Below are positions 1 to 10,933 of a stretch of DNA of 32,020 bases, piece after piece. The position numbers and the translations under genes were made by a program. This DNA comes from Ectocarpus siliculosus. Its lineage: Eukaryota > Sar > Phaeophyceae > Ectocarpales > Ectocarpaceae. Every line of letters begins with the position of its first letter. Within the stretch, counting starts at the first letter, position 1. Below the pieces are notes generated by a model that worked only from the letters and a program-made list of their open reading frames with translations, did not search any database and was not told where the DNA came from. The stretch spans positions 777,806 to 809,825 of the forward strand of contig FN648619.1 in the NCBI GenBank assembly GCA_000310025.1. Reading direction: 5' to 3'.

Positions 1-17
1 CTACCCCACCCCGACAG

Positions 18-1230
18 GAGCTGGAAGAGAACGTGGAGTACGTGGAGAAGGAGGACGAGTTTGACGTGGTCGTGGAGGAGGGTGACCCAGAGGGCACCAA
101 GCGCAAGGCGGAGAAGGAGAAGCAGCAGGAGGAGGAGGCTGTCGTGTCCATCGATGCGATCGATACGGTACGAGCTACGTGACATACGCACAAGTCAATT
201 TTTTTTTGTGCCACACCGGATTAATCTCTTATCCACAGGATAGGCTAGCAGTGAATCCATAGTGACGCATGGGTTCATTTTACGGCGTTGCAGTGTCCTT
301 GCGAGCGCTACCAAACAAGCTCTGGCCACATATATTACAGGCAAGCTTAGCCGTATTTTGTGGCAGTGGTTGGCGGAGCTTTGTGGACATTTCCATAGCA
401 CATATTAGGCGGGCTCTCTGATCATGGGTTTCGACAGGGTTGGGCGTTGATAACGCCTTTCTCCTCTCCACCGCCGGCGTCCTGTTGATTCACGTTGTTT
501 TTTTTTCTCATGGCTTTTACCAGGCAGAAATGCTGTTAGCGCTGACGTAATGCGATGCAAAAATATAAAAAAAAACGTGTTGTGGCGACACCTGGCTTTT
601 TAGGCTGACCTCCCGAAGTGAATAAAAAGACAGAACTGCGGTGATCGCGAAAACATGGTATTTAAGTTTCCCCCATACCGACCCTCTTTCGAGTATCACC
701 TTGACTACCACCACCATCACCCCAACGACATCAGCAACCCCCAAATGGTTACCTCTCCCGCTGTCCATGTCGCTGCTCCTTCTCAACAGGTGGACGCCTG
801 GAGCACGGACTCGGAGGGGGAGGACCGCCTGCAGCCCTTCTACCTCTCCACCGAGCCTGGCGCGGCCGCCAGGGAGGGTTGGTACGACCTAGACGTGCAG
901 ACCTCCAAGAGGGGGATCTCTTCCAAGCCGGGGGGAGGGCGCTGGGAAGATAAGGAGGAATGGACGAGCGTGCGGACGGGGGACGGCGGAGGCGTGAAGA
1001 AAGGGGGCGGCGGCGCGAAGAAAAAGAAGCCGTCGAACCGGGAGTTCGGCAAGAGGGGCAAGAGCCATGCCGGCAAGAACAACAACCAAGCCCCCTCCTC
1101 AAAGGCTAGGGCGGCGACCGACGCACCATCAGGATCAGGGCGCGGCGGCGGCGGTGGTAGTGTTGGCGGTGGTGCAGCGTCATCAGGATCAGGGCGCGGC
1201 GACGGCGGCGGTAGTAGTGCCGGCGGTGGT

Positions 1231-1263
<33 letters not shown>

Positions 1264-1698
1264 ACGGGAGTGGCATCGGCTGCCCGGGAAACCGGCAGCG
1301 GGAGCCACGCCAACGGCAAGGGCGGCGGCGGCGGCGGCGGCAGCGGCGGTGACAACGCCCAAGAGAGAGGGAGGACCGCGACACCACCACCACCATCCGC
1401 TACCGCACCAACTTCTCCGGCAAAACGGCTCGACGGCGGAGGAACCGCCAATGCGGACGCCAACGGCAGCGCCAGAGGTCCGGTTCCGCCCGGGCGTAGC
1501 GCGGGCGGAAGCGGTAGGGCCGGGGTGGAGGAGGACGGCAGCCGAAGCAGCGGCGAGCGTCACAACTCGACTCCCGCAGCCAGCGACAGAAAACTGACGA
1601 CCGTTTCCGCGGCGGCAGACGAGGGGGGTCCTTCGTCAGCGGGGGCCCCGCAGACGGGGCCGGTGAAGAGGCCAAGGGAAGAGGAGGAAGAGCACTAG
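18..1698 (+). CDS. RBBP5: RBBP5/Swd1-like subunit of the COMPASS (SET1/MLL) complex, C-terminal part, 5' end outside window
   Basis: Two exons are visible: 18-167 (after acceptor cccgacag, donor GTACGA) and 790-1698 (after acceptor ctcaacag, TAG stop). Both junctions are phase 0. The first exon reads ELEENVEYVEKEDEFDVVVE, then a charged stretch and EEEAVVSIDAIDT; the second starts VDAWSTDSEGEDRLQPFYLS. This matches, in order, the segment of RBBP5 after its WD40 propeller: the ENVEYEERESEFD acidic box that activates the methyltransferase and contacts ASH2L, then the WDR5-binding EEVDVTSVDP motif. In the family, RBBP5 scaffolds H3K4 methylation in the nucleus. The WD40 propeller would lie upstream of base 1. 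Beyond the conserved part the last exon adds about 260 residues rich in Gly, Ser, Ala and Lys with basic clusters (KKKKPS, KRPREEEE), much longer than the vertebrate tail. A CAG run codes for poly-Ala at about 1230-1262. The identification rests on the short acidic and WDR5-binding segments only. Confidence 0.75.
168..789 (+). other. intron of the RBBP5-like gene
   Basis: This 622-bp intron has donor ACG|GTACGA and acceptor ctccttctcaacag|GTG. It is T-rich compared with the flanking exons. I see no embedded gene; the ORFs that cross it do not resemble known proteins. Confidence 0.7.
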
Positions 1699-1719
1699 TA
1701 AATAATAGAGTTTTTGTTG

Positions 1720-1767
1720 GGCTGTTATGGTTGTAGTTGGGATGGCTGTTATGGTTGTAGTTGGGAT
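1720..1767 (+). repeat. two tandem copies of a 24-bp unit in the RBBP5 3' UTR
   Basis: The unit starting ggctgttatggttgtagttg occurs twice head to tail with no mismatch, 21 bases after the stop codon. It probably lies in the 3' UTR. No function can be read from it. Confidence 0.85.
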
Positions 1768-4486
1768 GGTGGCCGTCTCTTTCGCTTTGTAGTCGACCGC
1801 CCTAGTATGTTGTAAGGCGAGCCCTTCTTCTTTGTTTCGAATTTTGTCGTCCGACGTGCGCGTTGTAGATAGACTTGTCAGGTCAGTCAGACTCGATTTT
1901 TTTTTTTATGTCCTCATATAGAGAAGAGGACAGGGAAGTTGATAGCGCTGGAAGGAAGCTGCCGGCGGGGGAGCAAGGCACCAGTTGTCTCCCCACCCCT
2001 CCGTGTAGATTTTCCGAAAAGGAAGACGCCTATTTTGATCAGGACGACGGAAAGAAACAGACCTGCATGGGCCCACAGCGTTCGGGTCATGAGAGCGGCA
2101 CACTGACTGGCGGGAAAAAAGAGGCATGCCGGCAGCGGACCTGACTGCATGTATCATGGGACTAACACTCGGAGCGCGCTTTTCTTCAGACTTTGTTTTC
2201 CTTCGTCCTTCACATCACCGCATGTCCGCGAGAAGTTGATCAGAGTCTCTTGGTCACTCGCACCGGTGCGTGCATCTGGGGTCGTGTGGTACTGCCCCCA
2301 CGGCCCACCCTGCGTTGTATTGGGCGAAAAGGTGTAACATACTACTTGCCTGATGCCCGATCAGGAGGGAAAACACAATCAATACAGTTCAGAGTTTTGA
2401 TAAAAGCAACGGTTTGAGAGCTGGACGGCGAACTTTACAATACAATCGTCCACGCTTCAAGGACACCACATTTTTTAGGGCTCTCCTCGCTATCCGGACA
2501 CATGGTTCGTCCGAAACATCGTGCCCAGTAGAATGTACAACCATAGCGGCGTGTAAGGCCACTTTTTCTTTTGTGGAGCAAAATTATGAGTGTTCTAACT
2601 ACACGGTGAAGACAGCCTTTGGACTTTCCTCACCCCGGCTATGCCACCGAGGCGAATCATAATCAAGTGCCCAAGACCGAAGGAAAGCAGACCTGGGGTT
2701 TCTTGGGCGTATGCACCTTGAGAAAATCTCTCAGTTTCTGTCACAGTACATTGTAGTGACTTTTGTGTGTCGCGTCAGAAATCCCAATTTGCACGTAGGG
2801 AACCAGCGATATTTCGCTCTCCAGCCGCCATGGGAGAGGGCAACAGCACCCGATTTTCTTTTACACCCGCGACTTGAAGAAGTGTTTGTTAGTTTTATCA
2901 GGAGTGCGTGTGCAGAGTTCCACGTAAAAAGCAAGAAACTTTTCATTGGATACATTCTCCAAGTCTTCTTTTCTCTCCTCAACGAATAACAGGCCTCTCG
3001 CTTCCAGTCACTACACAGTGCACGCGCCATCGCCTTCTTAGCGCAGGCGTCGTCGTGGGGACGACCGAGCCATATCGGTCCACTTCCTTTTGTGATCCTC
3101 AAGTCGCCTTCCAATGCTTGTGATGCTCACTGCACCGGACTACAACGGCCGCTTTATGTAACGGCAACGAAGAACCAACCGAAACCGACATCGAACCCGA
3201 AACAAGTCTAGCCGTTGAAAAACGTTCTATGACAACGCGGGCGTTCCTTGCAAGATCGCCCAAATGCGTTGCCTAAAGTAGCCGCTGGAAGACATCAATC
3301 AGCGGTGTCCCCAAAAAGGAGACATCACTACTGGGTGTACCTCAATCCAAACTGTGCTGTTTACTCCTCCCGGGGCACAACACCGCCTACACACACGGGC
3401 ACCCGACAGCACAGACTAGGACAGAGGAGAGGCGATTTTCGAAGTATCTCGGGCAGGATGTCGAGCCCCTAGCGTGTCAGCAGCTGCGACCGCTACCGGG
3501 ATCAAACGTCTATCCATCGAACAAACTCCACCCCCCAACCCCCCGTATGCTAACACCTCCGTCGCAAAAAATTAGTTGCTGTGATGATCTAAAACGTCAA
3601 GTTTTGGTTATGTTGTCTCCTTTATGTAGCAGTGATGTGGACATACTGCGTGCTCACGCGCCCCAACCCTGCTCTCAAAATGTGCAATTCCGAACGATGG
3701 GCGCAGCCGGACAAAAACACCGGTCTGCCGTCAGCGAACGCCATTCACCGTTCAGGTGCACCCTCTTCCCCCCCCCCCACTGCCTTCTTCCAAAAAAAAT
3801 CCGTCGCGCTCCTCACAGTTAACCGCCAAAAGGGCCACCCCGTAAAAACGGTGGATCTCGCCCTACAAATAAGTGGTAGACTTGATAGGAGCGGCAAGGC
3901 GATGGGGATGCCGACCTCCACCACCGGAATCTTTCAAATCTTAGAGGGCCTTGGGCAGGTTGGCGATGTTCCCCGCCGGCCTGTTTTTTTTTTTATTGGC
4001 GGGGGAGGGGGGGAAAGGCAGTCGGGACAGACAGGCAAGACGAAATTAGTCACATAGCTTCCGCGGGACCGCCTACGCAGGATTTCAAGAGTATCTAGAA
4101 ACATAATTGGGAGGGGGCACGCAGACCCTATTCCTATCCCTAAAGCACGGATTGAATACTTTATATCCCATATATGTTGCTCAATCAATTTTGTTGCTGC
4201 GTAGACTACTGCTACCGCGACAGATAAACCGCTGGCATGACTACACCGCTTCCGAGGATGACAGATGCCTGCATAGTTTCAGAGGAATCCTGTTGCATTC
4301 CTCTCAGCAGGCGGCCAGGATTTTGCCGGTTGTATATGCCGGTATCCTGCGACAGACAGCGTGTGGGAGAAACGGGTGAATATCCCTTTTCACCCCTGTT
4401 CACCAAGTACCGGGAGTCTAGCTCATGCCTAACGACCCGGCATGTGAACTAATCGCTGGCGGCATCCATCCCGCTACGAGCACTCG
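1768..4486. other. spacer without recognisable gene
   Basis: This 2.7-kb stretch separates the RBBP5-like gene from the next features. ORFs here are short, have no similarity I recognise and show no convincing chain of splice-compatible exons. It contains homopolymer runs (T at about 1896-1905, C at 3770-3778, T and G runs near 3985-4015) but no clear transposon end. Confidence 0.5.
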
Positions 4487-4647
4487 CTGCGCCTCGCGTG
4501 TATAGCGTGTGCTCGTGTCGATGTGTGTTGCGAAGACCAAAGTATCAGCTTCGCCTCCTGGGGACCTCTCCCAGCAGGCGAAACACGATCCTTTGGTCCT
4601 CCAAGACGCAGCCACCACGAGCATACGCTACACACGCGAGGGCGCAG
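4487..4647. repeat. long imperfect inverted repeat able to form a ~160-nt hairpin
   Basis: The left arm (4487-4563, starting ctgcgcctcgcgtgta) and the reverse complement of the right arm (4570-4647, starting ctgcgccctcgcgtgtg) match over about 77 positions at roughly 80% with a few one-base gaps. A 6-base loop separates them. Blocks such as cgcgtgt, gctcgtg, accaaag and tcgcct pair exactly. It could be a foldback/MITE-type element or a hairpin RNA precursor. I see no target-site duplication and no ORF that explains it. Confidence 0.7.
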
Positions 4648-5218
4648 CTATACACGTACCGGCGGGGGCGGATACTGCCAACAATCGGACAACATGTCGG
4701 GCCATCAGGCGCACGCGCTAGGCTCCCCGCACATGGTTACCAGGGGCAAGAAGGCCAAAGGGATGTCCACTCATTTCTCCCACACATTAACACAGGATGC
4801 CGGCAAACACACAACGGCAAAGTCCCGGCCACCAAAATGAAATGTGTCGTGAACGTGCTGGCGTCCAACAAGATTCCTCCGCCAACTACCTAGGTATCCC
4901 ACATCCTCGAGGAAGCGGTGGTCAAAATCTGCGCCGAAAGACGATGCGGCACACAAAGAGCCGCTGAACCATATCTCAAGGCGAGGAGACGGATCAGGTG
5001 CTTACGCTATAGTCTTAGGCCTGCGCGCATCGACGGTGCGCCAACGCGCCAACTTCCGAACAACATGCGTGCTGCACATAATCAACGACGTCCGTTCGAT
5101 CGGAAAGTGCAGTCCAAGCCCGACTTCCATTGGTTTCGCGAACAAGGAAGTCCGGCCTTTGGACCGAGCACAACATACGCAACATAGCACACAAACGAAT
5201 TGAAAAAGGACTTCCCAC
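4648..5218. other. spacer downstream of the plastid-protein gene
   Basis: About 570 bp between the long hairpin and the stop codon of the minus-strand gene. It presumably includes that gene's 3' UTR. I see no gene and no clear polyadenylation signal. Confidence 0.4.
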
Positions 5219-8200
5219 TTACTTGGGCGCCGCGGGGCGCGGCTTGGGGGCAGCCTAAAATTCAAGCGACGGCGGCGACGGCAGTGTGGGGGATGGGGGA
5301 AAGCCAAGTCGTGACAGTCAGAAAATATTGGTGGGGTATGTTGCGTTTGTGTCTTAGCTTTGAACATTTCATAGTTTTCTGTTTTGGGGACGTTTCTATC
5401 GACGGTTAGACATGATCGAGCGATTTCACCGGCGGTGGAGCGAGATCAACACGCGTTGGGTCACGTGTCACCGCCCTTAGCACCAAAACAAAATGCACCA
5501 AAGCATGCCATCATGATTATCGCAGAAAAAACCCAGGCCTCTCACCTTCTTGGGAGCGGCCTTCGGTGCCGCCTTGGCCTTAGGGGCGGCCTTGGCTGAC
5601 CGTGCTCCTACCGCAGGCCGGCCGCCGGAGGACTTGGGGGCGGCAGCGGGGGCGGACGGCTTGGAGGCCTTCACGGCCACGGGGGCGGGGGAGGAAGCAA
5701 CCTGGCGGAGACCGAAAACGTTTGCGGTATAGTCGTGGTTTCCATGTATCGTAAGAGGCTCAACGTTGGTTGTCAAGGACTCGACCCGCAATAACGTGTA
5801 GTTGGGTAACCTCTTATTCCAATTAAGAGGGGGCTCCGATAAAAGAGGTTCGAGGGCCTGCGTCATAGGACCCTCTTTTATCGGAGTCACGACTGCGCGA
5901 GAACACGTTGGAATCTATGCATACGGCACAGTCAAGAGAAACGACCCACGAAGGAGAAGATGTGTGTCCCCACGTGGTACAGGAGGGAGTGCGGCAGCGA
6001 TTTGTAGTTGTAGTTGTTGTTGATGCCTTCACATCAAAAACGTAAAAAACCGTTCCAATCTATCTATCCAGTATCCCTCCCTCAGCGATTGGTCACGGGT
6101 AGGGTAATGCTTAGAGGGGGGTGAAGCCCGCAACAAACGTTCAACACTGGAGAACGTAATGCCTTCACGTATTTATCGCACTAAATGCAATGCTGCTGTA
6201 GACAACATGCCCATACATACAACCACAGCATAGACTACCCGCGGTCGAGAGGATCCTCCAATCGGACGGATGCGTCCAGAGTTATGAAGGCGAGTGTCGA
6301 TCTAAGCAATATTGCGTGATTTTTTGGCACGTTTGGCGTTGAGGAAGTATCGAATGCGAAACACACAGGATAAGGCAGATAGAATCGGCTAAGTCATTAT
6401 TCGCAATAATATTATTTTCCTTGCGGAGGCAGTCCCGATTATCGAATGCGAAACACACATGATAACGTAGATAGAATCGGCTGAGCCATCATTCGCAACA
6501 AAATTATTTTCCTTGCGGAGGCAGTCCCGATTTACCACACCACAAAGAGGCAAAATAACATCATCAACCGGCAACACCACCGGCTCCCCATTTTTGTGGA
6601 CCACAGAGCTAATGTGAGAAGAAAAAAAAAAACACCAGCAGCGACGATGCACTTACCGGGGATGCCGCCGCCGGCTTGGGCGACGCGGTCGATGTGATGA
6701 AGTCCACGAGGGATCCGTTCCTGCAAAGGCCAAGAGAGACGCCGCCGCCGCAGCAGCAGCAGGCAAGCGGTAGACCGAAACATCAGCAGGAAAACAGACG
6801 GGGTGCAAGCTTCGAAATGGATGCTTGGGACGCTCGCCGGCAGGACCACAAAACAAAACGGAACCGCAGGCCAGACATGGGGCTCCAGCTCTCACGCGCG
6901 GGCGGACAGAATCACTTTCCCCGCCCGTCCACTCGTCTGTATCTGACAAGGCATAACCCACGCCGGAGGCACTACTACGCACGCCGAGTGATGAAAACCG
7001 CTACCTGCGTCCACAGCGCCAACCTCCCTCCCTGCCACGCACTTCACAAAAACTTTCCCACCACGAAGCCCCCCACCCGCCCACCTGAAAGCCGGGCGTT
7101 CATAGAGCTATACCCTCGCTATGCACTCCACAAAACTGTCCCATTGTACGGAGCTGGAGCCCCCCCTACCCCGACAGAATCGACTCACTTGAGGCTAGTC
7201 AGAGCGAAGCCCGCGACTCCGCAGACGGCGGGAAGAACGAAGAGGAGCGGGAAGGCCACGAAGGTCTCGATGGCGATGCTCGACACCGAGTCGTCCGGGA
7301 GAACCGTCACCAAGGCCGCACCTTTTTTTTGTTGGCGGGAACGAGTGGAATCGAATCGGAGGAAGTGTGGCGGGGACGAACACCGTGGACACGTGAGCTA
7401 CGATTCGTCACTTAAAAAATCGATAACGAGGTGTTTCCTTTTAAGACGAGATGTGTGACTCACGATCGACACTTGCAAGGGCAGGTAGACGAAAAAAAAT
7501 AGGAGGTGTTGTCTGAAGACTAGACACGAGACACATGGTCGTCCCTCTATAGGTTACGTCGAATAGAAGAGGAGGCGATGTCTAAAACTAGATCACGTGA
7601 GCTCGGTCGCCACTTGAAGGCCTACGAACCAAGGGATCAGCACCAGCCAGCAGCTCTAGTCGCGCTCTTGCGAGGCCGAGAAACGATTTACAACCGACAA
7701 CCGGGAAGAGAGGTCCGCCAGAATGCGTCTGTCAAACACAGCAGATTGTTGTCGAGTTGGGCTTACCGCCTGTGGGTTTGTGGTAGCCACAGGGATCTTG
7801 AAAACAAAAAAATGTAGTTCCAATTGTTTAGCCAGCACGCAACGGAAAAAAACACTCGATGAAGTGAGAGACAGAGAGGGGAGAGAGGCAGGCAGACACA
7901 GAGAGACATACACAATCAGAGAGAGGCAGGCAGACACACAGAGAGAGACACACACAGACCGAGAGAGAGACATCGAGAGAGGGAGGGATTCTCCATGCGC
8001 CCATGGATGGCTCGACAAAAAAAATCGCCCCTACTGTTTGTACGCTTACCTGCGGCGAAGGAAGCCAGACCGGCGAGGTAGAGCGATTCGCCGGGCACGC
8101 CGAGGGCGCCGGCGAGCAGCGGGAGGGCGGCGGGCGCGGCGGAGAGCGCCGCCGGTGCGACCTTGAGGAGGTCCGGGCCAACGCCCTTGGCGAGACCGAT

Positions 8201-8282
8201 CAGGTCGTTCTCGTCCACTGCCGAAGGTCGGAGGAGTAACAAAACAGAATGCGACACAGGGTATGTACTCTGTTGTTGCTGC

Positions 8283-8315
<33 letters not shown>

Positions 8316-10933
8316 CTTCACATAAAAACCCGTTCCTGTCTCCGCTCAGTACCTTCCGATGTCCGTTCTGGTCCAACTGAAGCAGACGCCTTCCGTGGTC
8401 ACAAGCCAACTCCTTCGTGTGTGCGTGTGCATCATTCAAAACAGCGACGGACCGGAAACAACGCCAACATGCGAAGGCACCCCTCGCGGGGGTGGCCGAT
8501 GCCCTGTGAACCCGAACAGCACCTCAACTCCAACTTGTCAAAACTACATGGGACACCGCGGGCACAGAAAGGCGAGTGTGCAAGTGGCACGCCTCTTTCT
8601 TGAGTTTCACAACACGAACGGCGTGCCATCTGCCAACTCCGGATGAATTGGTGACTTGCTTCGGGGTGCAAGTAAGTGCCAACAAGGTGTGGATAGACGA
8701 CTCAAGCTGTTGGAAAGGCCAGAACTCTTCGTGTGTCCCGCTCGGCAAATACTGCGTGGCCGTGTACGAGGACATTTTCATTCATCCTGACCGGCCAGGC
8801 ATGGGCTTTTCCTTTGTCAACCGCTTTTCTTTGCAGCACGCAAGGCGTAAACCGCTGCGACAGGATAGGCATTTACACTCACCAAGGGGGAGAAGCTTCT
8901 CCACGTCCTTGAGCGTAAGCCCCGCTGCCTCCAACTTGGAGAGCAGGCCCAGCTTCGACGCCTGCGAGGGGAGTGGGAAGTATTTTTGTCCGTCGAGGGA
9001 CATGATGCGAATTCGACAACCTTCAGCACGAAGCGGGCTCGGCAAGGGCATCGAGAACACGGATATATTTCTGTTCCACCAAGATAGTTGTTAGCTGTTG
9101 TCTCGTGCATTCCGTGTTGCAGGCAACATGTGCAAAAAACTCCAGAGCATGGTCTTATGGGCTGACATGCCTGCGATAACTATTTGTATCTGCTGATGCA
9201 GGAATTTGGTGCGCTGGAAGACGTGGATAGGGCGCCCTCCTCCTCTGCGGTAGTACAACTACTACCGCCGTTCCTTGTCAAGCGGTTCAGGGTGCTCCCG
9301 GATCATGCATGCGCTCACCGTCGACAGGAGCTTCAGCTTCTCGGTCTGCTTGAGGAGGTCAGGCACCGTCACGTCTGCCGCCATGCGGACGCTGCTGCTC
9401 GGCCCCGCACGCCGCATCGACGAAGACGCCGGTCGCATTGATCCTGTTTCGACATTCATAACGGAAAGACATGCATGTACGCTGATGGTCGACTTCCTTA
9501 TAGGCATGGGAGATATTACTAGACGGTCCGCGGTAAGTCAAACTCAGATACGGCAGAAAAAAAAAAAGGTAGGGGTCCATGGCAGATGGACTGGACAGAA
9601 ATGTCAGCGACATCAAACCCATGGCAACTACGGAGTATTCCTCGGTCATGAAGGGCTGCGAGGATCAGTTTTCCACTGGTGATTGAGGTTGAATGTATAA
9701 CCCTTGGACATACAAATACGAATACTTCCAAGGTACAGCAGTGTGAGCGGTGGGCTCGACGTCTTTTTCGGGTAGTGCCCTCCTTTGCTCCACGTCTCTT
9801 GCGATTCGAGATGTTTGAGCCACTGTCTGCTTTCCACACGCGGCTCGACTTACTATTTTCTTTGTGCCTTAACCCTTTTGTATCCTCCTCTTTCTTCAGG
9901 AGCACGCGGTTCCAACAGGAGTGGCGATATACCATACTACCACGGAAGCCCCACCCCCAATTGGATTTCTTCCGGCAAAAGGCCTTGGGCACTACACGGG
10001 GAGCACGCCGGCGGTGTTCACTTCATACTCCACCGCCATTCAACACGCAAAACACAGTTGCTGTTAATGACACTGCCGTAAAGCCACCTTGTTCGGTTGA
10101 GTTCGAGGGGGGGGTGGTAATACACGTCACCTGCCAATTCAGTACATAAACTGTGGGTTATCTGCCAACTTTCAGTACTTGGCCAATGGAAGAGGAAAAA
10201 CACGTCCAGAGCTCACTCGTGCCGGCACAACATGGTAGTCGGAACACATCGAAATGGCGTAGCGACCAAAATCACCATGGGCATGCCAGAAGATACACAG
10301 GGAGAGGGGGAGGACACGCTGACGCAAACATTCCTTCTATGGTACACGTAAGGATTCGACAGCGACTTGCAAAAAAAAAAAAAGACCCGAACTTTTCGCG
10401 AAAATCTCACACACAGCAGAGACACGAGTTCCACGCATCTGCCATCGAACCACCCTGCCACCGAACCAGTATCGTGTTTCAGCAGCAGCTCGCCATTCTT
10501 GGGTGTCGTCGAACGGTGGTAGTTGTGGGGTCATGGACCAGCAATAGCGTCACACCCCTATTCCTCCACACGAGGCAAGGATGCGACGCATGTCAACACC
10601 TCCGATTACATGAGGATTCATGTTGCCAGCTACCATTATCAGCAGCAGCATGAACGACCACGTACCAAGGGGTTTACCAAGGTCTGAGGAAATACCATTC
10701 ACAGAACCATTCTAACATGCACCTCACACACCCCTCGTTCATGGACGAGAGATCATTTTGGGAGCATTTGTGAGATCACCCGAGCCTCGGCGCTCCGACT
10801 GCCAAGTACGTAATACCCGAAATCACCCCTCTTGTAGGAGCGACGACGTGCGTTCTCTCCAAGCCTTACCTACGAACGCATCCGCTCCACCAGCACAGGC
10901 CGCCACAGCGCACGCGAAAGCGACAGTCTTCAT
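5219..10933 (-). CDS. plastid-targeted membrane protein, DUF1118/RIQ-like candidate, 8 exons, 274 aa
   Basis: Exons on the minus strand are 10933-10870, 9443-9319, 8961-8883, 8217-8050, 7321-7189, 6720-6657, 5701-5546 and 5254-5219. All donors are GTRAGN and all phases agree (825 nt including TAA). Residues 1-19 are a signal peptide ending GADA, followed by F20, the ASAFAP-like motif of secondary plastids. Residues 20-42 are a Ser/Arg-rich transit peptide ending VRM. Residues 50-90 carry helical repeats of the form LLS..SKLGLLSKLEAAGL followed by VEKLLPL. Hydrophobic segments lie near 109-130, 136-153 and 166-188. The tail (191-274) is Ala/Pro/Lys-rich with repeated AAPK. The repeats plus two or three membrane segments recall DUF1118 proteins; in Arabidopsis these are RIQ1 and RIQ2, which affect grana stacking and LHCII organisation. 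That assignment is from memory of the family pattern. Thylakoid location is inferred. A further 5'-UTR intron may end at cag|CCATG. Confidence 0.75.
5810..5886. repeat. foldback with perfect 15-bp stem in intron 7
   Basis: ctccgataaaagagg at 5834-5848 is the exact reverse complement of 5872-5886, with a 23-nt loop. A smaller nested inverted repeat (cctctta at 5810-5816 with taagagg at 5824-5830) adjoins it. It lies in the intron between exons 6657 and 5701 and may be a short foldback transposon remnant. Confidence 0.7.
6010..6058 (-). mobile_element. short truncated LINE 3' end (E1 family) in intron 7
   Basis: Read on the minus strand, this has the order ggaacgg, a T-run, gatgtgaa and then a degenerate (CAA)n-type tail. 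The 3' end of E1 (about 30345-30400) has the same order: ggaacgggttttt, aatgtgaag, (CAA)n. Only about 50 bp is preserved, so the assignment is less certain than for the copy at 8277-8413. Confidence 0.5.
6348..6531. repeat. two tandem copies of a 92-bp unit in intron 7
   Basis: Copy 1 is 6348-6439 and copy 2 is 6440-6531, both starting tatcgaatgcgaaacacaca and ending with gcggaggcagtcccgat. By eye they are about 90% identical, with scattered substitutions and no length change. This is a local tandem duplication inside the host gene's intron. Confidence 0.9.
6576..6632 (+). mobile_element. truncated LINE 3' end (E2 family), plus orientation, next to a splice donor
   Basis: The block ggctccccatttttgtgga, a short gap, then agagctaatgtgaga matches the 3' end of E2 as read on its coding strand (25491-25421). 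It is followed here by an A-rich tail. The copy lies 24 bases from the donor of the 64-bp exon 6720-6657, in opposite orientation to the host gene. It is a 5'-truncated LINE copy or a SINE sharing the LINE tail. Confidence 0.65.
7855..7990. repeat. GA/CA-rich low-complexity tract in intron 4
   Basis: The plus strand is almost pure purine with CA steps and contains a repeated agagaggcaggcagacac unit near 7881 and 7919. The host-strand reading is CT-rich. It explains the odd Ser/Leu/Cys-rich ORFs seen here, which are not genes. Confidence 0.8.
8277..8413 (-). mobile_element. 5'-truncated LINE 3' end (E1 family) with (CAA)n tail in intron 3
   Basis: On the minus strand the order is ggcttgtgaccacgg, aaggtactgagcggaga, caggaacgggttttta, tgtgaagacaacaac. 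The E1 tail at 30265-30400 has the same blocks in the same order with small differences. The apparent TTG microsatellite at 8277-8315 is therefore this copy's (CAA)n tail. It sits in the intron between exons 8961-8883 and 8217-8050 of the plastid-protein gene, in the same orientation. Confidence 0.75.
9444..10869 (-). other. intron 1 of the plastid-protein gene
   Basis: A 1.4-kb intron between the signal-peptide exon and the transit-peptide exon. The donor is TAG|GTAAGG and the acceptor is cgaaacag|GA. The ORFs inside it are short and resemble nothing I know. I see no clear transposon end. Confidence 0.6.

Noticed and set aside
840-1463. A 207-codon minus-strand Pro/Leu/Ala-rich ORF and a plus-strand poly-Gln frame (1067-1597)
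   Set aside because: Both are shadows of the GC-rich low-complexity exon of the RBBP5-like gene, whose frame is fixed by the conserved N-terminal part.
7855-8181. Cys/Leu/Ser-rich minus-strand ORFs
   Set aside because: They come from the GA/CA low-complexity tract in an intron and its overlap with a real exon in another frame.
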